Shown here: one piece after another, positions 7,758-14,474 of the stretch
Layout: every line of letters starts with the position of its first letter
Numbering within the stretch: position 1 is the first letter of the stretch
Source of the DNA: Spirochaetaceae bacterium
Lineage (GTDB): Bacteria; Spirochaetota; Spirochaetia; SZUA-6; Bin103
Assembly (NCBI GenBank): GCA_026710565.1
Contig: JAPOQV010000459.1
Span: forward strand, 1 to 19,290
Length of the DNA: 19,290 nt
Reading direction: 5' to 3'
Program-made: the position numbers and the translations under genes
Notes under the pieces: model-generated
Database searches by the model: none
The model's input: the letters and a program-made list of their open reading frames with translations, nothing else
What the model was told of the DNA's origin: nothing

Positions 7758-8720
7758 TCATGTCAGGGTATAGCTCCCTGCGTGTCCCAGCCTCTTGACG
7801 AACCAGTTCGCCCCCACCAGCGCGATCAGGCCGACCACGTTCTGGAACAGTCCGGCCGCGGTGGCGAAGCTGTAGCGGAAGTCCTGGAGCCCGCTGCGAT
7901 AGATGTACGTGCCGATGATGTCACCGACGTCGTACACGAGCGGATGGTAGAGGTTGAAGATCTGGTCGAAGCCGAGCTCCAATACGTTGCCGAGCTGGAG
8001 CAGGAACATGATGACGATCACGAAGGTGATCGACGGCACGGTGATGTAGCGCATCTTCTGGATGCGCCCGGCCCCGTCGATCTCGGCCGACTCGTAGAGC
8101 GCAGGGTCGATGCTGGAGATCGCGGCCAGATAGATGATCGATCCCCATCCTATGCCCTTCCAGATGTCCGAAACCAGAATGATGCCCAGGAACCATCCCG
8201 ATCGCTGCAGGAACAGGATCGGCGTGTCCATGCCGGCCAGCTCCGCCAGCAGATTCATCGGTCCGTGTGCCGACGTGAGCGGCCGGATCAGGCTGGCCAC
8301 CACGACCCACGACAAGAAGTGCGGCAGGTAGCTGATGGTCTGCACCACGCGCTTGAACCGCATGTTCACGATCTCGTTGAGCATCAGCGCGAACAGGATG
8401 GGCATGAAGAAGGCGATGCCCATGCGCAGCACGACGTTGATGAACACCGTGTTGCGCAGCACGCGAAGGAAGTCGGGTGCGGTGAACAGTCGCTCGAAAT
8501 AGGTCCACCCGGCCCATGGGCTGCCGAACAATCCACCCGACACGGTGAATTTCTTCCAGGCCAGCACGAGGCCGGCCATCGGCACGTAGCGGAACACGAA
8601 GAACAGGACTATCGCCAGCGCAAGGAGGAGATAGCGCTCCTTGTATTTCAGGAAGGTGGCAACGAATCCCCGCTTGCCCAGTACGTACCCGGACACCGGA
8701 GATGCGCCAGTCTCCGACAT
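7758..8720 (-). CDS. Carbohydrate ABC transporter permease, LplB/AlgM1-like (left arm)
   Basis: A 320-residue inner-membrane subunit and the first gene of the left operon. KYKERYLLL then the first helix and RYVPMAG (44-50) are typical of the LplB branch, as are GSPWAGWTYFERLF (66-79) and the tail VKRLGHAGSYTLT. The EAA loop is at 209-228 (YESAEIDGAGR ... VPS). The ATG at 8720 has only a weak GGGCGGGAC upstream. A TTGACA sits at plus 8753-8758 on the minus strand, but its best -10 partner would leave almost no leader. The protein is nearly superimposable on the paralogue at 8896-9849, and DNA identity is very high in stretches, showing a fairly recent duplication or continuing gene conversion. 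Confidence 0.94.
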   Translation of the reverse strand: MSETGASPVSGYVLGKRGFVATFLKYKERYLLLALAIVLFFVFRYVPMAGLVLAWKKFTVSGGLFGSPWAGWTYFERLFTAPDFLRVLRNTVFINVVLRMGIAFFMPILFALMLNEIVNMRFKRVVQTISYLPHFLSWVVVASLIRPLTSAHGPMNLLAELAGMDTPILFLQRSGWFLGIILVSDIWKGIGWGSIIYLAAISSIDPALYESAEIDGAGRIQKMRYITVPSITFVIVIMFLLQLGNVLELGFDQIFNLYHPLVYDVGDIIGTYIYRSGLQDFRYSFATAAGLFQNVVGLIALVGANWFVKRLGHAGSYTLT

Positions 8721-8895
8721 GTCCCGCCCATGCTTCGGTATCTGCCGACCGCTGTCAAGGAACCGGCAGGGGTCTCACCCGCCGCCTGCCGCTGCGCCCC
8801 ACGGCCGCCGGCTCCTTTTCCCGATGCGCGAACGGGATGGCACGCGGCACCGCTCGCCTTGTCAGCCCCCGCCGGACCTGACACACTTGAACGCC
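8721..8895. promoter_or_regulatory. Shared divergent control region of the two mirrored operons
   Basis: These 175 bp lie between the first genes of the two operons, and both sets of promoters should be here. A perfect TTGACA points left (8753-8758, minus strand), with a poor AAGCAT 17 bp on. A TTGTCA (8859-8864) points right, with only a weak CACACT. No convincing complete sigma-70 promoter is visible. Inverted repeats occupy 8757-8817. No gene is seen here. The short length suggests coordinated control by one regulator, which is not encoded in the window. Confidence 0.55.
8757..8817. repeat. Nested inverted repeats in the divergent control region
   Basis: AAGGAACCGGC (8757-8767) matches GCCGGCTCCTT (8807-8817) in reverse complement at 10 of 11 positions. 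Inside it, CGGCAGG (8764-8770) pairs perfectly with CCTGCCG (8785-8791), and GGGT-CTC-ACCC is nested further in. These could be operators, or a remnant of the mirror duplication in the upstream sequences. Confidence 0.45.
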
Positions 8896-9849
8896 GTGGC
8901 TCAACCGGCCGTACCGGTCGCGGCGCTGCCCCGGCGCGGCATGCTCGCGACCCTCGACAAGTACAAGGAGCGCTACCTGCTCCTGCTCCCCGCGCTGCTG
9001 CTGTTCGTCGTCTTCCGCTACGTCCCGATGGCGGGGATCGTGCTCGCGTGGAAGCAGTTCAACGTCACGCTGGGCCTGTTCGGGAGCCCCTGGGCCGGCT
9101 GGAAGTACTTCGAGCGCCTGTTCGACGCGCCCGACTTTTTCCGCGTGCTGCGCAACACCCTGTTCATCAACGGCGTGCTGCGCATGGGCATCGCCTTCTT
9201 CACGCCGATCATCTTCGCCCTGCTGCTGAACGAGATCCGCCACCTCCGCTTCAAGCGCGTCGTGCAGACCATCAGCTACCTGCCGCACTTCCTGTCGTGG
9301 GTCGTGGTGGCCAGCCTGATCCGGGCGCTGGCGGCCAGCAACGGTCCGATGAATCTGCTGGTCGAAGCGCTGGGCGTCGACGGCCCGATCCTGTTTCTGC
9401 AGCGCTCGGACTGGTTCCTCATCATCATCCTGGTTTCGGACATCTGGAAGGGGATCGGCTGGGGCTCGATCATCTACCTGGCAGCGATCTCGGGAATCGA
9501 TCCGGGGCTGTACGAGTCGGCCGAGATCGACGGCGCCGGACGGGTGCAGCAGATGGTGCACATCACCCTGCCCTCGATCACCTTCGTGATCGTCATCCTG
9601 TTCCTGCTGCAGCTCGGCAACATCCTGGAGCACGGCTTCGACCAGATCTTCAACCTGTACAACCCGCTGGTGTACGATGTCGGTGACATCCTGGGCACCT
9701 ACATCTACCGCGTGGGGCTGGAGGAGCTGCGCTACAGCTTCGCCACGGCGGTGGGGCTGTTCCAGAACTTGGTCGGCCTGATGGCGCTGGTGGTGGCCAA
9801 CCTGGTCGTCAAGCGCCTGGGCCAGGCCGGCTCCTATTCCCTCACATGA
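8896..9849 (+). CDS. Carbohydrate ABC transporter permease, LplB/AlgM1-like (right arm)
   Basis: A 317-residue inner-membrane subunit and the first gene of the right operon. KYKERYLLLLPALLLF, RYVPMAG (41-47), the EAA loop YESAEIDGAGR (206-216) and the tail VKRLGQAGSYSLT match the LplB branch and the left-arm copy almost residue for residue. The start is uncertain. GTG 8896 gives an N-terminus of the same length as the paralogue and keeps the aligned LPRRG/LGKRG stretch, but it has no clear ribosome site. TTG 8887, ATG 8824 and ATG 8941 are alternatives. Its stop overlaps the next gene start (ATGA at 9846-9849), so the two permeases are translationally coupled. In the left arm the same pair is separated by 10 nt instead. 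Confidence 0.92.
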   Translation: MAQPAVPVAALPRRGMLATLDKYKERYLLLLPALLLFVVFRYVPMAGIVLAWKQFNVTLGLFGSPWAGWKYFERLFDAPDFFRVLRNTLFINGVLRMGIAFFTPIIFALLLNEIRHLRFKRVVQTISYLPHFLSWVVVASLIRALAASNGPMNLLVEALGVDGPILFLQRSDWFLIIILVSDIWKGIGWGSIIYLAAISGIDPGLYESAEIDGAGRVQQMVHITLPSITFVIVILFLLQLGNILEHGFDQIFNLYNPLVYDVGDILGTYIYRVGLEELRYSFATAVGLFQNLVGLMALVVANLVVKRLGQAGSYSLT

Positions 9850-10760
9850 GCGCGCGCGAACTGGCGGCCGGCGGCGCCCCCGCGCGGCGCCGCTCGCTGG
9901 AAGACCGCCTGATCGCGGCGCTCACCTACGCGGTGATGGTGCTGTTCGCTTTGTCGATCCTGTACCCGTTCTGGTCGATGCTGGTCGACTCGTTCAACAC
10001 GCCCGCCGCATCGGTGCAGGACCGCGTCAAGCTCTGGCCAGCCGAGCCGACGCTGAGCAACTACCAGCAGGTGCTCGACAACACGATCCTGGGCACCGCC
10101 TATATCAATTCGGCGCTCAAGAGCGGCGTCGGCACCGGGGTGATCCTGCTGGTGAGCTTCACGGCTGCCTTCGGCCTTGCCGACCGCACGCTTCCCGGCA
10201 TCAAGGGGATCACCTTCTTCATCGTCTTCACCATGTTCTTCTCCGGCGGCCTGATCCCGACGTTCCTGTGGTACAAGCAGCTCGGGCTGCTCAACACACG
10301 CATCGCCTGGATCCTGCACCTGGCGGCCAACGCCTACTACATCATCATCATGCGCAACTTCTTCCGCGAGATTCCACAGGAGATGACCGAGAGCGCCACG
10401 ATCGACGGCGCCAGCCTCACGCAGGTGCTGTTCCGCATCATCGTGCCCCTGTCGGTCCCGGTGGTGGCCACCGTGGCGCTGTGGGCGGCGGTGCAGCACT
10501 GGAACGAGTGGTTCTTTCCGCTGGTGTTCACGCCGCGGCGCGACCTGACCGTGCTGCAGGTGCTGTTGCGCCGGGTGCTGATCGAGAACCAGATCACGTC
10601 GGAGCTGGAGCTGCTGACCGATCTGGACATCCGCAACATCACCGCGGAAACGGTCAAGGCCGCGCTCCTGTTCGTGTCGATCGGACCGATCATCCTGGTG
10701 TACCCTTTCATTCAGCGCTACTTCGTCAAGGGCATCATGCTCGGCTCGGTGAAGGGCTGA
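9846..10760 (+). CDS. Carbohydrate ABC transporter permease, YtcP/AlgM2-like (right arm)
   Basis: A 304-residue inner-membrane subunit that pairs with the product of 8896-9849 to form the channel. The EAA loop lies at 182-205 (ESATIDGAS ... PLSVP), FFSGGLIPTFLWY is at 131-143, and the end YFVKGIMLGSVKG is typical. The ATG overlaps the upstream stop by 4 nt. A 9-bp stem-loop covers its own stop codon, before the binding-protein gene. It closely matches the left-arm copy at 6818-7747. The ATPase partner is not in the window. Confidence 0.94.
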   Translation: MSARELAAGGAPARRRSLEDRLIAALTYAVMVLFALSILYPFWSMLVDSFNTPAASVQDRVKLWPAEPTLSNYQQVLDNTILGTAYINSALKSGVGTGVILLVSFTAAFGLADRTLPGIKGITFFIVFTMFFSGGLIPTFLWYKQLGLLNTRIAWILHLAANAYYIIIMRNFFREIPQEMTESATIDGASLTQVLFRIIVPLSVPVVATVALWAAVQHWNEWFFPLVFTPRRDLTVLQVLLRRVLIENQITSELELLTDLDIRNITAETVKAALLFVSIGPIILVYPFIQRYFVKGIMLGSVKG

Positions 10761-10768
10761 GCCGAGCG
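10738..10768 (+). promoter_or_regulatory. Stem-loop over the permease stop codon
   Basis: GCTCGGCTC (10739-10747) pairs perfectly with GAGCCGAGC (10759-10767) around an 11-nt loop, with one further T-G wobble outside. The permease stop TGA (10758-10760) is partly in the stem. It sits at the permease/binding-protein junction, the same place as the left-arm hairpins but with a different sequence. It may stabilise or set off the binding-protein message. Confidence 0.5.
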
Positions 10769-10821
10769 GCCATTCGAAACGAAACGGTGCGAACCACGAT
10801 CTCAGACCTGAGGAGGGAGAG

Positions 10822-12405
10822 ATGAGACAGAAGATGAGAATGTCGCTGACGCTGGCCGTTGCGGTGCTGGTGCTGTCGGTGCCTGCCGCCACGCTGTTCG
10901 GTGCAGCCGAGTCGGAAGCCGCCGCCGACGAGAGGCCGACGATCAGCCTGGTACCGTTCACGCCCCGCGGCACGACGCTGGGCCCGGACACCTGGACGGA
11001 ACTGTGGCTCGAAGAGCGCTACAACGTGAACCTGGAGCCGTGGTACGACATCGACGTGTACGACTCGGCGGCCATCAAGGTCCGCCTGGCGACCGGCGAC
11101 CTGCCGAACATCGGCGCCTGTCAGGGGTCGATCGGCGAGTGCGTGGACACCGGCATGGTCCGGGAGGTGCCCCGCGAGATGATCATGGAGCACATGCCCA
11201 ACTGGATGCGGTGGCAGGATCACTACACCGGCGACCAGAAGTGGGAGCGGACGACGGTCGACGGCGTCAACTACGCGATCCCGACCGCCCTGTCGATGGC
11301 ATCGACGGGGCAGGTGATCGGGTTCCGCGCCGACTGGATGCGCGCCGTGGGCTACGAGCCCGAGCCGGTGCCCGACCGCGACTTCTTCCGCGGGCCCGAC
11401 AGCTTCGCCGAGATCGAGGAGCTGCTGCTCAAGTTCCGCAATGCCGACCCCGACGGCGACGGCAACAAGAACTCCTACGGCTACATGGTGTGGAAGAACA
11501 GCGCAGACTTCCAGCGCACGGTGCTGCCCAACCTGTTCGGCTCGTACGGCATCCAGTGGCAAGTCTGGGACGTGCGTGACGGTGAGGGCTACTACTCGCT
11601 GGTGGACCCCAACTACCGGGACGCGCTGATCTACGTCAACACCTGGTGGGAGCAGGAGATCATCCATCCCGACACGCCGACCGCCGTGCGCGCCGACGTG
11701 GTGCGGGCCATGGCCAACGACGAGTTCGGGTCGTGGTCGGAGCTCGACGCCTGGCAGTCGAACTACGGGGCAGGCCCGTGGGGAGCCCTGCGCGACTCCC
11801 ATCCCGACGCTGACATCGCCTACTCGATCACGCCCGTTGGTCCCACCGGCGGACGCGGCACCTGGTACCGCAACCCCAACTGGGGTCCGGTCACGATCGG
11901 CGCGAACACCAGCGACGAGGTGCTGATCAAGATCATGGAGATCCTGGAGTCCCAGTTCTCCGATGCCGAGTCGTACGCGCGCGTCTTCTACGGCGGCGAA
12001 CAGGGCGAGACGTGGCAGATCGACGAGAACGGCTACAGCGTCGCCATCCCGGGCACGGGCGCCGCCAAGGACGGCCCCACGGGGGCGCTGCTCGGCGTGC
12101 GCATGATCAGCCCGGCGCACATCGTGCCGCCGGTCGACAAGGTGTACATCGCGCCGCACCGCCACGCTCTGCAGTCCTGGATCGAGGCCAATCAGACGTT
12201 TGGTCCAGGGATCGGCTTCCGGCCGTCCTGGAACGAGGACGAGCGCGCCCTGGCGGGCAACCTGAAGACCATCGAGCAGGAGTTCGCCTGGAAGGGGCTC
12301 ACCGGCGCGATCGACATCGCCGCCTCGTGGGACGCCTACGTGCAGGACATGATGGACGCCGGCCTGGCGCAGCTCCTTGAGGCGCTGCCCGGCAAGAGCA
12401 TGTAA
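10822..12405 (+). CDS. Extracellular solute-binding protein, CUT1/LplA-AlgQ type (right arm)
   Basis: The 527-residue substrate-capture subunit of the right-arm importer. It has a signal peptide (MRQKMRM, then a hydrophobic core at 8-25) and a likely signal peptidase I site around LFGAA. There is no lipobox cysteine. The Asp loop D-P-D-G-D-G-N-K-N (209-217) is an EF-hand-like candidate calcium site with Asn in the last position. The ATG follows GAGGAGGG (10810-10817) by 4 nt, the same ribosome site as the left copy. It carries a Cys pair C100/C107 (GACQGSIGEC) where the left copy has no cysteines, so a local disulfide is possible. The downstream dioxygenase begins 11 nt after its stop. It is related to the protein at 5146-6720 over the full length; the ligand is unknown. 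Confidence 0.92.
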   Translation: MRQKMRMSLTLAVAVLVLSVPAATLFGAAESEAAADERPTISLVPFTPRGTTLGPDTWTELWLEERYNVNLEPWYDIDVYDSAAIKVRLATGDLPNIGACQGSIGECVDTGMVREVPREMIMEHMPNWMRWQDHYTGDQKWERTTVDGVNYAIPTALSMASTGQVIGFRADWMRAVGYEPEPVPDRDFFRGPDSFAEIEELLLKFRNADPDGDGNKNSYGYMVWKNSADFQRTVLPNLFGSYGIQWQVWDVRDGEGYYSLVDPNYRDALIYVNTWWEQEIIHPDTPTAVRADVVRAMANDEFGSWSELDAWQSNYGAGPWGALRDSHPDADIAYSITPVGPTGGRGTWYRNPNWGPVTIGANTSDEVLIKIMEILESQFSDAESYARVFYGGEQGETWQIDENGYSVAIPGTGAAKDGPTGALLGVRMISPAHIVPPVDKVYIAPHRHALQSWIEANQTFGPGIGFRPSWNEDERALAGNLKTIEQEFAWKGLTGAIDIAASWDAYVQDMMDAGLAQLLEALPGKSM

Positions 12406-12416
12406 GGCAGGCCCTT

Positions 12417-13337
12417 TTGCCCGAGCCGGTCGAAACGCTGCTTCGGACTTACGAGCGCCAGGGGTACGTCACCGTGCCCGGCGCCGTGTCCGAGGCGGTG
12501 CTGCGGCCGGCCATTGGGTTGCTGGAACGGGCGGTCGACGACCTGGCCGAGCGCCTGCATGGCGAAGGCAAGGTCGCCGACCCCTGCCGCGACAGCCCGT
12601 TCCTGACGCGGCTCGCCGACCTGGACCCGACCGGCCGGCTCGACCTTCCGATCGGCTGGGGAGGACTCGCCAGGACCGGGGAGTTTTACCGCATCGCCAC
12701 GTGCCCGGCGGTGCTCGATGTGCTGGAAGCGCTCCTCGGACCGGAGATCACCTATCTCTGGAGCTTCCAGATCCGCTGCAAGCTGCCGGCGGCGTTCGCC
12801 GGCAACCGGTTGCGCCGCCTCCACTGGCACCAGGACGCGCAGTACTTCAACAGCGCCACGAGCATCCCCACGCACCGGCTCCACATCGTCACCGCGTGGG
12901 TGCCGCTGGGCGACGTGGACGAGGGAAACGGCTGCCTGTGGGTGATCCCGGGCAGCCACCGCTGGGGCCTGCAGGACGGCGCCCGCGATCGGGAAGGCAA
13001 CATGCGCAGCGCGCAGGAGGTCATCGAGCGCGGAACGCCGGTGCCGCTGATGCTGCGCCGCGGCGACCTGGCGGTGTTCTCCAACCTCACCTACCACTGC
13101 AGCGAGCTGAACCGCACCCGCACGGTGCGCTGGAACGTGGACCTGCGCTACATGCCCACGCCACGGGCGAACGGTGGTGCGGACACCGACGGGCTGGCCC
13201 GCGACTATCTGCGGGAGTTCGGCGAAACCGAAGGCCGGCTGCGGCCGTTCCCGGTGCGCAGCGACGACCCGCGCGTGGTTCCGCCATCGTGGAGCGACCA
13301 CGTGACCCGCTATCAACGAGGGAGAATGGACTCATGA
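12417..13337 (+). CDS. Phytanoyl-CoA dioxygenase (PhyH)-like Fe(II)/2-oxoglutarate oxygenase
   Basis: A 306-residue protein with the YERQGYVTVPG opening (12-22) usual in PhyH-family oxygenases. The iron-binding facial triad is visible: H138-x-D140 in HWHQDA and H227 in NLTYHC. R238, eleven residues after the distal His, fits the 2-oxoglutarate carboxylate ligand. It likely hydroxylates or oxidatively demethylates a small molecule; the substrate is not evident. It starts at TTG (12417) after AAGGCAGG, 11 nt beyond the binding-protein stop, and no ATG start lies near. It overlaps the next gene by ATGA at 13334-13337, so it is translationally coupled to the propeller. The left arm has no counterpart. 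It has no signal peptide, so it acts in the cytoplasm, probably on the imported compound. Confidence 0.88.
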   Translation: MPEPVETLLRTYERQGYVTVPGAVSEAVLRPAIGLLERAVDDLAERLHGEGKVADPCRDSPFLTRLADLDPTGRLDLPIGWGGLARTGEFYRIATCPAVLDVLEALLGPEITYLWSFQIRCKLPAAFAGNRLRRLHWHQDAQYFNSATSIPTHRLHIVTAWVPLGDVDEGNGCLWVIPGSHRWGLQDGARDREGNMRSAQEVIERGTPVPLMLRRGDLAVFSNLTYHCSELNRTRTVRWNVDLRYMPTPRANGGADTDGLARDYLREFGETEGRLRPFPVRSDDPRVVPPSWSDHVTRYQRGRMDS

Positions 13338-14455
13338 CCGAATCAGCCTTGCCGATCCCGCTTATCGACCTGTCCGGCGAGTCCGAGCGGCATGTGATGG
13401 TCGCCGCCGGCACCGAGGAGGCCTACTACTGCAGTCCCACGACTGTGCTGATGCCGGACGGCAGGACCATCTACTGCGCCTTCAGCTACGAGCACGGCGG
13501 GCGCTGCGGGCCGCTGAAGAACAGCACAGACGGCGGGTTGACGTGGAGCGGGCTGCTGCCGGTGCCGGACAACTGGGGCACGGTCCAGAACTGCCCGACC
13601 AGCTACCGCCTGACCGATCCCCTCGGCACCTCCCGGCTGCTGGTATTCGCCGGACGCGCAGGCACACAGCTCCGCGCGGGGCCCGAGAACACCATGCACC
13701 AGGCGCACTCGTCGGACGACGGCCGCACCTGGACGCCGATGGCCTCCAACGGCCTGGAGTGCGTGATGCCGTTCTGCTCCATCCTCCCGATCGACGGCGG
13801 CGCGCGCCTGTTGGGCATCACCAACATCCGCCGCGACGAGGACCCGAACAACCGCAAGCCCATGACGCCGAGCGGTCACGTGGGAAACCGCATCGCTCAG
13901 AGCGTCTCCGAGGACGGCGGGCTGACCTGGAGCCGCTGGCGCATCACCCTGGACTGTCCGCCGCGCATCCCGGGTGAGCCGGAATTGATCCGCTCGCCCG
14001 ACGGGCGCCAGATCCTCTGCCTGCTGCGCGACAACACCGGCCGCTGGGAGTACACCAGCCGGTCGCTGTTCATCACCTCCGACGACGAGGGCGAGACCTG
14101 GTCCGAGCCGCGCGAGCTGCCGCTCGGACTCACCGGCGACCGACACCGGCACCGCCACTCCCGTGACGGCCGCCTGCTGGTGACCATGCGCAACACGGCG
14201 CCCGGCTGCCCGGAACGCGGCGACCTGACGCTGTGGGTCGGCACCTACGACGACATCCTGGCCGGCCGCGAAGGGCAGTACCGCGTGCGCCTGCTGACCA
14301 GCCACGCCGGCTTCGACGGCTCCTACTCCTCGATCGAGCTGCTGCCCGACGACACCTTCATGGTCGCCACCTACGTCAAGTACCGGCCCGGGTCCGAGCG
14401 GCAGTCGATCGTCAGCGTGCGCTTCAAGCTGCCCGAGCTCGACGCCCTTCTGTAG
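13334..14455 (+). CDS. Asp-box (BNR) sialidase-like six-bladed propeller protein (right arm)
   Basis: A 373-residue protein and the last gene of the right operon. Four Asp-boxes lie at 64-71, 126-133, 192-199 and 249-256. The first-arginine RIP motif of true sialidases is replaced by CSPT (33-36). YSSIELLPD (331-339) resembles the segment with the sialidase catalytic Tyr, and MRNTAPG (285-291) may hold an arginine. There is no signal peptide. The start ATG overlaps the dioxygenase stop (ATGA), and the paralogue at 3930-5048 has its start in the same place. The stop is part of a stem-loop shared with the convergent GH3 gene. It is probably a cytoplasmic glycosidase, lyase or sugar-binding protein acting on the imported substrate; a strict sialidase role is unlikely. 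Confidence 0.86.
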   Translation: MTESALPIPLIDLSGESERHVMVAAGTEEAYYCSPTTVLMPDGRTIYCAFSYEHGGRCGPLKNSTDGGLTWSGLLPVPDNWGTVQNCPTSYRLTDPLGTSRLLVFAGRAGTQLRAGPENTMHQAHSSDDGRTWTPMASNGLECVMPFCSILPIDGGARLLGITNIRRDEDPNNRKPMTPSGHVGNRIAQSVSEDGGLTWSRWRITLDCPPRIPGEPELIRSPDGRQILCLLRDNTGRWEYTSRSLFITSDDEGETWSEPRELPLGLTGDRHRHRHSRDGRLLVTMRNTAPGCPERGDLTLWVGTYDDILAGREGQYRVRLLTSHAGFDGSYSSIELLPDDTFMVATYVKYRPGSERQSIVSVRFKLPELDALL

Positions 14456-14474
14456 GAGGAGGCCCTCTCCCTAC
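14452..14474. terminator. Stem-loop containing both convergent stop codons
   Basis: GTAGG at 14452-14456 pairs with CCTAC at 14470-14474. After one mismatch and a G-T wobble, GAG (14459-14461) pairs with CTC (14465-14467) around a 3-nt loop. The stops of the propeller gene (+) and of the GH3 gene (-) both lie inside it. No T-tract is present. Bidirectional terminator function is a suggestion from position. Confidence 0.3.

Larger units (their letters stand above)
3930..14455. repeat. Mirror-image (inverted) duplication of a sugar-import operon
   Basis: The genes at 3930-8720 (-) and 8896-14455 (+) are paralogues in the same order, reading outward from a common centre: LplB-type permease, YtcP-type permease, solute-binding protein, Asp-box propeller. 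Protein pairs are closely similar along their full length, and the LplB-type pair looks roughly 80% identical by eye. DNA similarity is also high in places: 8296-8357 reverse-complemented matches 9250-9311 at 60 of 62 positions. The right arm has one extra gene, the dioxygenase at 12417-13337. Spacers between genes are not alike. Confidence 0.85.

Noticed and set aside
8730..8758. TTGACA with AAGCAT as a sigma-70 promoter for the left operon
   Set aside because: The -35 is perfect, but the -10 has only 3 of 6 matches and the start of transcription would fall almost on the ATG. It was kept only as a note in the control region.
7527..9686. 719-codon plus-strand frame across the control region
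   Set aside because: It runs antisense to the left permeases and then out of frame through the right permease. Its composition is Arg/His/Gln rich and matches no family, whereas the permease frames are clear.
9834..12165. Long minus-strand frames under the right-arm permease and binding protein
   Set aside because: They are antisense shadows of well-supported genes, rich in Arg, Val, Asp and His, with no motif.
12377..13333. In-frame upstream extension of the right propeller gene
   Set aside because: The frame is open back to 12377 but lies over the dioxygenase gene and reads as Arg/Pro/Gly-rich nonsense. The paralogue and the ATGA overlap place the start at 13334.
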